NCBI GenBank assembly: GCA_038237235.1
Contig: JBBRYW010000128.1
Coordinates: 1 to 9,383, forward strand
From: JBBRYW01 sp038237235
GTDB lineage: Bacteria; Actinomycetota; Thermoleophilia; Gaiellales; Gaiellaceae
Length of the DNA: 9,383 nucleotides
Direction: 5' to 3'
Part shown: piece by piece, positions 6,788 to 9,383 of the stretch
Layout: each line of letters begins with the position of its first letter
How positions within the stretch are numbered: the stretch's first letter is position 1
The notes under the pieces: generated by a model
Told to the model about the DNA's origin: nothing
Databases searched by the model: none
What the model saw: only the letters and a program-made list of their open reading frames with translations
Made by a program: the position numbers and the translations under genes

Positions 6788-7675
6788 GTGGCGACGGGCG
6801 CCGTTGGGGTCAGCCGATCATCAGTGCGACCGAGCGCAGTGCAGGTCCGCCGCGCCGCCGCGAAGATCGGCACGTTCCTGATCGTTCTGGCGGCTCTCTG
6901 GGGGTTCTGGGAGGGGTACCGCTGGCTCTGGATGCGCGAGGGCTGGACGTGGCCATTCGCGGTCGACGACACGACGATGCCGCACATTCACGACGTCCTG
7001 CACGCGCTGTTCAAGCGGGGAGCGACGGGGTCACTACTGATCAGCGACCTCTTGCGCGCCGCCCTCGTGACGGCGAAAGAGGCGGCAGTCGGCTTCGCCC
7101 TCGGCGCCGCGATCGGATTCCTGCTCGGAGTCGTCCTCGCTCACTCGAGGCTGTTGCAGCGAGGGTTCCTGCCATATGTGATCGCCTCGCAGACAGTGCC
7201 GATCCTGGCGGTCGCGCCGATCGTCGTCGTGTACCTGGGCAGCCTCAACGTCGCCGCCTGGTTCTCGGTCGCGGTGATCTCGGCCTACCTGACGTTCTTC
7301 CCGGTCACGATCAACACGCTTAGGGGCGTCAACTCGGCCGACCGACGCGCTGTCGAGCTGATGCGCTCGTACGCCGCCGGCCGCTGGCGCATCCTCTGGA
7401 AGCTCCGTGTTCCGGCGTCCTTGCCATACATCTTCGCCGCACTCAAGGTTTCCGCAACTGCGAGTGTCGTCGGCGCGATCATCGGGGAGCTGCCGTCGTC
7501 GATCCAGGACGGGCTCGGCGGGGAGATTCTGAGCTTCAACCAGTACTACAGCCTCGACCCGACGCAGCTCTGGGCGACCAACATCGTCGCGGCGCTCCTC
7601 GGGATCGCGTTCTTCCTCGTCGTCGTCTCTGCCGAGAAGATCGTCGTGCGACGCGCGCCGGAGAACGTCGCGTGA
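6788..7675 (+). CDS. ABC transporter permease (NitT/TauT/pyrimidine-precursor type), first of two
   Basis: The 295-residue inner membrane permease has about six membrane segments: about 28-45, 92-118, 127-150, 155-178, 213-235 and 264-282. It carries the BPD_transp_1 coupling (EAA) loop at about 189-212 (ELMRSYAAGRWRILWKLRVP), preceded by FFPVTINTLRGVNSADRR. This pattern is typical of permeases for nitrate, taurine, aliphatic sulphonates and HMP/pyrimidine precursors. It should pair with the ATPase and second permease of this operon as a heterodimeric channel. The GTG start at 6788 has no ribosome site; GTGs at 6824 and 6839 are alternatives that would leave the first membrane helix intact. 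The gene stops at TGA 7673-7675, overlapping the GTG of a 29-codon ORF. It is divergent from the carbamoyl hydrolase, which suggests a ureido- or pyrimidine-type substrate. No substrate specificity can be read from the permease itself. Confidence 0.88.
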   Translation: MATGAVGVSRSSVRPSAVQVRRAAAKIGTFLIVLAALWGFWEGYRWLWMREGWTWPFAVDDTTMPHIHDVLHALFKRGATGSLLISDLLRAALVTAKEAAVGFALGAAIGFLLGVVLAHSRLLQRGFLPYVIASQTVPILAVAPIVVVYLGSLNVAAWFSVAVISAYLTFFPVTINTLRGVNSADRRAVELMRSYAAGRWRILWKLRVPASLPYIFAALKVSATASVVGAIIGELPSSIQDGLGGEILSFNQYYSLDPTQLWATNIVAALLGIAFFLVVVSAEKIVVRRAPENVA

Positions 7676-7761
7676 GCACGCTACGCGTCCGGGATCGCCG
7701 GAGTGACGCCTACGGTCGCCAGTCGCTCGCTCCGCATCAGCCTCACGAGGTTGCCCTGTGA
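7672..7761 (+). CDS. Mini-ORF 1: 29-residue peptide in the permease 1-ATPase junction
   Basis: GTG 7672-7674 overlaps the permease 1 stop as GTGA, and a GGAG box lies eight bases upstream (7660-7663). The 29-codon ORF ends at TGA 7759-7761, which overlaps the start of the next copy. The peptide starts MSTLRVRDRR, continues SDAYGRQSLAPH and ends HEVAL. It is basic (five Arg, four of them in residues 5-10), with no membrane segment and no known family. GC3 is visibly lower than in the flanking genes (eight of 29 codons end in A or T, including CTA, GAT, GGT and AGT). Evidence for translation is the start-stop overlap, the ribosome box and the equal length of three copies. Evidence against a selected peptide is that differences from copy 2 are all amino-acid changing. 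It may be a coupling or leader peptide, or a repeat that happens to be open. Confidence 0.45.
   Translation: MSTLRVRDRRSDAYGRQSLAPHQPHEVAL
7747..7750 (+). promoter_or_regulatory. GAGG box at the end of repeat unit A
   Basis: Lies exactly seven bases before GTG 7758 and also encodes part of the Glu-Val pair of mini-ORF 1. The surrounding GAGGTTG is kept in all three units. Confidence 0.5.
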
Positions 7762-7847
7762 CCACGCTACGCGTCCGGGATCGCCGGAGTGGCGCCTACG
7801 GTCGCCAGTCGCTCGCTCCGCATGAGCTTCGAGAGGTTGACCAATGA
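7758..7847 (+). CDS. Mini-ORF 2: 29-residue peptide directly before the ATPase gene
   Basis: GTG 7758-7760 overlaps the stop of mini-ORF 1 (GTGA). Its own TGA at 7845-7847 overlaps the ATPase ATG at 7844 (ATGA). The peptide starts MTTLRVRDRR, continues SGAYGRQSLAPH and ends LREVDQ; it has the same length as mini-ORFs 1 and 3. It differs from mini-ORF 1 at seven residues (positions 2, 12, 23, 24, 25, 28 and 29), clustered at the C-terminal end. The Arg-rich residues 3-10 are unchanged and encoded by identical bases. Ribosomes finishing it would stop exactly on the ATPase start, so it is best read as a translational-coupling ORF. A peptide function is not supported by synonymous-site evidence. 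Confidence 0.45.
   Translation: MTTLRVRDRRSGAYGRQSLAPHELREVDQ
7833..7836 (+). promoter_or_regulatory. GAGG ribosome box of the ATPase at the end of repeat unit B
   Basis: Seven bases before ATG 7844. It sets the ATPase start and lies inside mini-ORF 2, so the repeat supplies the ATPase ribosome site. Confidence 0.6.
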
Positions 7848-8650
7848 GCGTCGTCGACCTCCAGGGCGTCTCGAAAACGTTCGGAGAGGGCGGCACCACG
7901 GCGCTGCAGGAGATCGAGCTCGGGATCGAGTCGGCCGAGTTCGTCTCGCTGATCGGTCCGTCCGGCTGCGGCAAGTCGACGCTCCTTCGGATCATGGGTG
8001 ATCTGACCGAGCCGAGCGCCGGGAAGGTGATCGTCAACGGCAAGCCCGCGCGCCAGGCGCGCATCGACCGCGACTACGGGATCGTCTTCCAGGACGCCGT
8101 CCTGTTTGACTGGCGAACCGTCGCGAAGAACATCGCACTTCCGCTGGAGCTGTCCGGGTGGGATCGCCGACGGCGATCCGAGCGGATCAAGGAGATGGTT
8201 GGGCTCGTCGAGCTGTCGGGCTTCGAGGATCATCATCCGTGGCAGCTCTCGGGAGGCATGCAGCAGCGGGTTGCGATCGCCCGGGCACTCGCCTTCGACC
8301 CGTCGCTGCTCCTGATGGACGAGCCCTTCGGAGCACTCGACGAGATGACTCGCGAGCGACTGAACCTGGAGCTGCTCGAGATCTGGAGGCGGAGCGGCTC
8401 GACGATCGTGTTCGTGACCCACTCGATCGCGGAGGCGGTGTTCCTGTCCACCCGGGTCGTCGTGATGTCTCCGCGTCCCGGACGCATCTCCGACGTGATC
8501 GAGATCGACCTGCCGCAGCCGCGGACGGCGCTCACGCGGGAGCAGCCGCGTTTCTTCGAGCTCGTCACGCAGGTGCGCGAGGCGCTTCATCTGGGCTCGG
8601 AGCTGGAGGGCGGGACTCCCGCCTTACACGGGAGCGAGGCGACCGCATGA
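7844..8650 (+). CDS. ABC transporter ATP-binding protein (NitT/TauT type)
   Basis: The 268-residue cytoplasmic ATPase has every motif of an active importer subunit: Walker A GPSGCGKST (38-46), Q-loop Gln83 (IVFQDAVLFDW), signature LSGGMQQR (135-142), Walker B LLLMDE with Glu160, D-loop ALD (164-166) and switch His193 (FVTHSIAEAVFL). The EPFGALDEMTRE stretch and the THSIAEAVFL-S-R motif are typical of the nitrate/taurine/sulphonate (SsuB/TauB) class. It should drive import through the two flanking permeases. ATG 7844 is set by GAGG seven bases upstream and overlaps the stop of mini-ORF 2. The gene ends at TGA 8648-8650, overlapping the ATG of mini-ORF 3. The last 25 residues or so (from about 245) run past the usual domain end, and their coding sequence includes a GC hairpin at 8609-8623. 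Confidence 0.93.
   Translation: MSVVDLQGVSKTFGEGGTTALQEIELGIESAEFVSLIGPSGCGKSTLLRIMGDLTEPSAGKVIVNGKPARQARIDRDYGIVFQDAVLFDWRTVAKNIALPLELSGWDRRRRSERIKEMVGLVELSGFEDHHPWQLSGGMQQRVAIARALAFDPSLLLMDEPFGALDEMTRERLNLELLEIWRRSGSTIVFVTHSIAEAVFLSTRVVVMSPRPGRISDVIEIDLPQPRTALTREQPRFFELVTQVREALHLGSELEGGTPALHGSEATA
8609..8623 (+). promoter_or_regulatory. GC-rich hairpin inside the 3' end of the ATPase gene
   Basis: GGCGGG (8609-8614) and CCCGCC (8618-8623) pair perfectly around a three-base loop ACT, followed by TTACAC. With no T-run it is not a standard terminator. It sits 24 bases before the mini-ORF 3 start and could slow RNA decay or modulate read-through toward permease 2. Codon usage alone could also produce it. 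Confidence 0.35.
8636..8639 (+). promoter_or_regulatory. GAGG box before mini-ORF 3
   Basis: Seven bases before ATG 8647, the same spacing as the boxes within the repeats. It is not itself part of a repeat, so the ATPase end independently provides a ribosome site for mini-ORF 3. Confidence 0.5.
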
Positions 8651-8732
8651 GCACGCTACGCGTCCGGGATCGCCGGACTGACAGTGGCTGTGATCCGCCG
8701 TCGGCTCCGCATGATCCTCAAGAGGTTGGCAA
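8647..8732 (+). repeat. Third copy of the 86-base junction unit
   Basis: This copy fills the whole ATPase-permease 2 junction from start codon to start codon, 86 bases, the same period as the tandem pair at 7672-7843. The 25-base core (8653-8677), including the TCCGG/CCGGA stem, is exact. GCTCCGCAT and GAGGTTG are also shared. The bases around 8678-8700 are diverged. Confidence 0.85.
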
Positions 8733-8736
8733 ATGA
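8647..8736 (+). CDS. Mini-ORF 3: 29-residue peptide in the ATPase-permease 2 junction
   Basis: ATG 8647-8649 overlaps the ATPase stop (ATGA), and TGA 8734-8736 overlaps the permease 2 ATG at 8733. The peptide has 29 residues, like the other two. It starts MSTLRVRDRR, then TDSGCDPPSAPH replaces the AYGRQSL region, and it ends DPQEVGK. The first ten residues equal those of mini-ORF 1, and residues 3-10 are encoded by the same bases in all three. The middle is clearly diverged, includes a cysteine and has lost the second hairpin. The 90-base length and both overlaps are nevertheless preserved, which argues that length and coupling matter more than the middle of the peptide. Confidence 0.45.
   Translation: MSTLRVRDRRTDSGCDPPSAPHDPQEVGK
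8722..8725 (+). promoter_or_regulatory. GAGG ribosome box of permease 2 at the end of the third repeat
   Basis: Seven bases before ATG 8733. It fixes the permease 2 start and is again provided by the repeat. Confidence 0.6.
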
Positions 8737-9383
8737 ACACGCCTGTCGCCGTGCAGCCGGTGCCGCGCGGAGGCCTTGGCCGCCTCATCGGCCGGCGCCT
8801 GGTCGACTGGCTGCCCGCCGCGGTCGTGCTCGTGCTCGCCCTCGCGGGCTGGCAGGCGGCGATCGCCCTGTTCGGGATTCAGAACTTCCTGCTGCCCAAG
8901 CCCACGTCGATCGCCCAGACGTTCTGGAGCGATCGCGGAGAGCTGCTTCGCGCCGGCTGGTTCACGTTCCAGGAAGCGCTCGGCGGTTTCGTGATCGGCT
9001 CCGGCCTCGCGGTTCTCTCCGCGCTGGTGCTCGCGCGCTGGCGGGGCGTCGGGCGTGCGCTGATGCCCTACGCGATCGCCGCGAACGCGATTCCGATCAT
9101 CGCGTTCGCGCCGATCACGAATGCCTGGTTCTCGCCGCTGACGAAGACGTCCAAGATCGCGATCGCCGCCGTCCTGTGCTTCTTCCCGGTCCTCGTCAAC
9201 ACCCTGAGGGGGCTCACGTCCGTCAGACCTTCGTCGCTCGAACTGATGCGCTCGTATGCCGCAGGTCAGGTCGAGATCTTTCGCCGCGTGCGAATCCCGA
9301 CCGCGCTGCCGTACCTCTTCACGGGCCTCAAGGTGGCGAGCGTGCTCTCGATGATCGCCGCGATCGTCGGCGAGTACTTCGGC
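8733..9383 (+). CDS. ABC transporter permease, second of two (partial, runs off the window)
   Basis: The 217 visible residues are the larger part of a permease similar to permease 1. There is an N-terminal membrane helix at about 27-48, NFLLPKPTSIAQTFW, a helix pair at about 82-101 and 110-128, and then FFPVLVNTLRGLTSV. The coupling loop ELMRSYAAGQVEIFRRVRIP is at about 170-189, followed by ALPYLFTGLKVASVLSMIAA and IVGEYFG at the window edge. The shared blocks (NTLRG, LMRSYAAG, LPY-F--LKV) show that the two permeases are paralogues, so the importer probably has a heterodimeric membrane core. ATG 8733 is set by GAGG seven bases upstream and overlaps the stop of mini-ORF 3. About 50-70 C-terminal residues are probably missing. 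A substrate-binding protein gene would be expected beyond the edge or elsewhere nearby. Confidence 0.9.
   Translation, partial: MNTPVAVQPVPRGGLGRLIGRRLVDWLPAAVVLVLALAGWQAAIALFGIQNFLLPKPTSIAQTFWSDRGELLRAGWFTFQEALGGFVIGSGLAVLSALVLARWRGVGRALMPYAIAANAIPIIAFAPITNAWFSPLTKTSKIAIAAVLCFFPVLVNTLRGLTSVRPSSLELMRSYAAGQVEIFRRVRIPTALPYLFTGLKVASVLSMIAAIVGEYFG

Larger units (their letters stand above)
7672..7843 (+). repeat. Two tandem copies of an 86-base intergenic unit
   Basis: Unit A is 7672-7757 and unit B is 7758-7843, head to tail with no spacer. I count 78 of 86 positions identical. Each unit runs from one start codon to the next. Bases 7678-7702 (25 bases) recur exactly in unit B and in the third copy at 8653-8677. 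This core holds a hairpin TCCGG-GATCG-CCGGA (7688-7702 and 7774-7788). Unit B has a second hairpin, TGGCG (7790-7794) with CGCCA (7803-7807); in unit A one base of it is changed (TGACG). The GC-rich paired stems resemble REP-like extragenic repeats, but the exact start-to-start fit is unusual for those. Confidence 0.9.

Noticed and set aside
7672..7843. Possible CRISPR-like repeat array
   Set aside because: Units are 86 bases, directly adjacent without unique spacers, and only three exist; no cas genes are visible.
7681..8064. Minus-strand open frame reading through the repeats and the ATPase 5' end
   Set aside because: It covers the Walker A coding region in antisense and shows only repeated shadow peptides from the repeat (such as ERLATVG); no ribosome site or domain.
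8609..8630. Intrinsic terminator between the ATPase and permease 2
   Set aside because: The stem is strong but no T-run follows, and the next genes are coupled by overlapping stop and start codons, which needs read-through.
1..9383. tRNA, rRNA, insertion sequence or attachment site
   Set aside because: No cloverleaf-like sequences, transposase motifs or terminal inverted repeats were found; nearly all bases are covered by protein genes.

Overview
The window comes from a very GC-rich bacterium, roughly two-thirds G+C by eye with strong GC3 bias. The mix of genes (secreted proteins with actinobacterial-type C-terminal modules, an F420-type luciferase-like oxidoreductase, a small YdcZ-type DMT transporter, frequent GTG/TTG starts) suggests an actinobacterium, possibly a Thermoleophilia/Gaiellales-like soil lineage. 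That placement is inference from gene types, not from a marker gene.

Layout. Bases 1-204 are the 3' end of a secreted-protein gene. Bases 236-1772 encode a secreted, membrane-anchored protein with an NTR/TIMP-like head and a propeller-like middle. It is interrupted near its start by an apparent one-base insertion (the C run at 363-365). It converges on, and overlaps by 86 bases, an S9 family peptidase on the minus strand (1687-3486). That peptidase is the second gene of a two-gene unit behind an F420-dependent LLM oxidoreductase (3496-4503). A YdcZ-type transporter (4563-5006) is transcribed divergently from the oxidoreductase and converges on a SRPBCC protein (5044-5487). The SRPBCC gene lies 13 bases downstream of an M20 family N-carbamoyl amide hydrolase (5501-6739) on the same strand. 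Divergent from the hydrolase, across about 50 bases holding two inverted repeats, runs an ABC importer operon: permease 1 (6788-7675), ATPase (7844-8650) and permease 2 (8733 to the window end). No substrate-binding protein is visible yet; it may lie downstream.

The genes fit uptake and hydrolysis of a ureido/carbamoyl nitrogen compound, such as a pyrimidine-, hydantoin- or allantoin-type substrate. The importer is of the NitT/TauT/pyrimidine-precursor type, the M20 enzyme removes the carbamoyl group, and related LLM oxidoreductases are often found near hydantoinase/dihydropyrimidinase genes. The exact substrate is not shown by the sequence.

The most unusual structure is at the junctions of the importer operon. 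Permease 1 is separated from the ATPase by two tandem copies, and the ATPase from permease 2 by one copy, of an 86-base unit. Each copy is exactly a 29-codon ORF with its own start and TGA stop. Every start overlaps the preceding stop as ATGA or GTGA, so six ORFs form an unbroken stop-start chain: permease 1, mini-ORF 1, mini-ORF 2, ATPase, mini-ORF 3, permease 2. Each unit ends in a GAGG box exactly 7 bases before the next start. A 25-base core holding a short hairpin is identical in all three. The differences between the two tandem copies all change the peptide, so the conserved element may be the DNA or RNA rather than the peptide. I do not recognise this arrangement as a described system.
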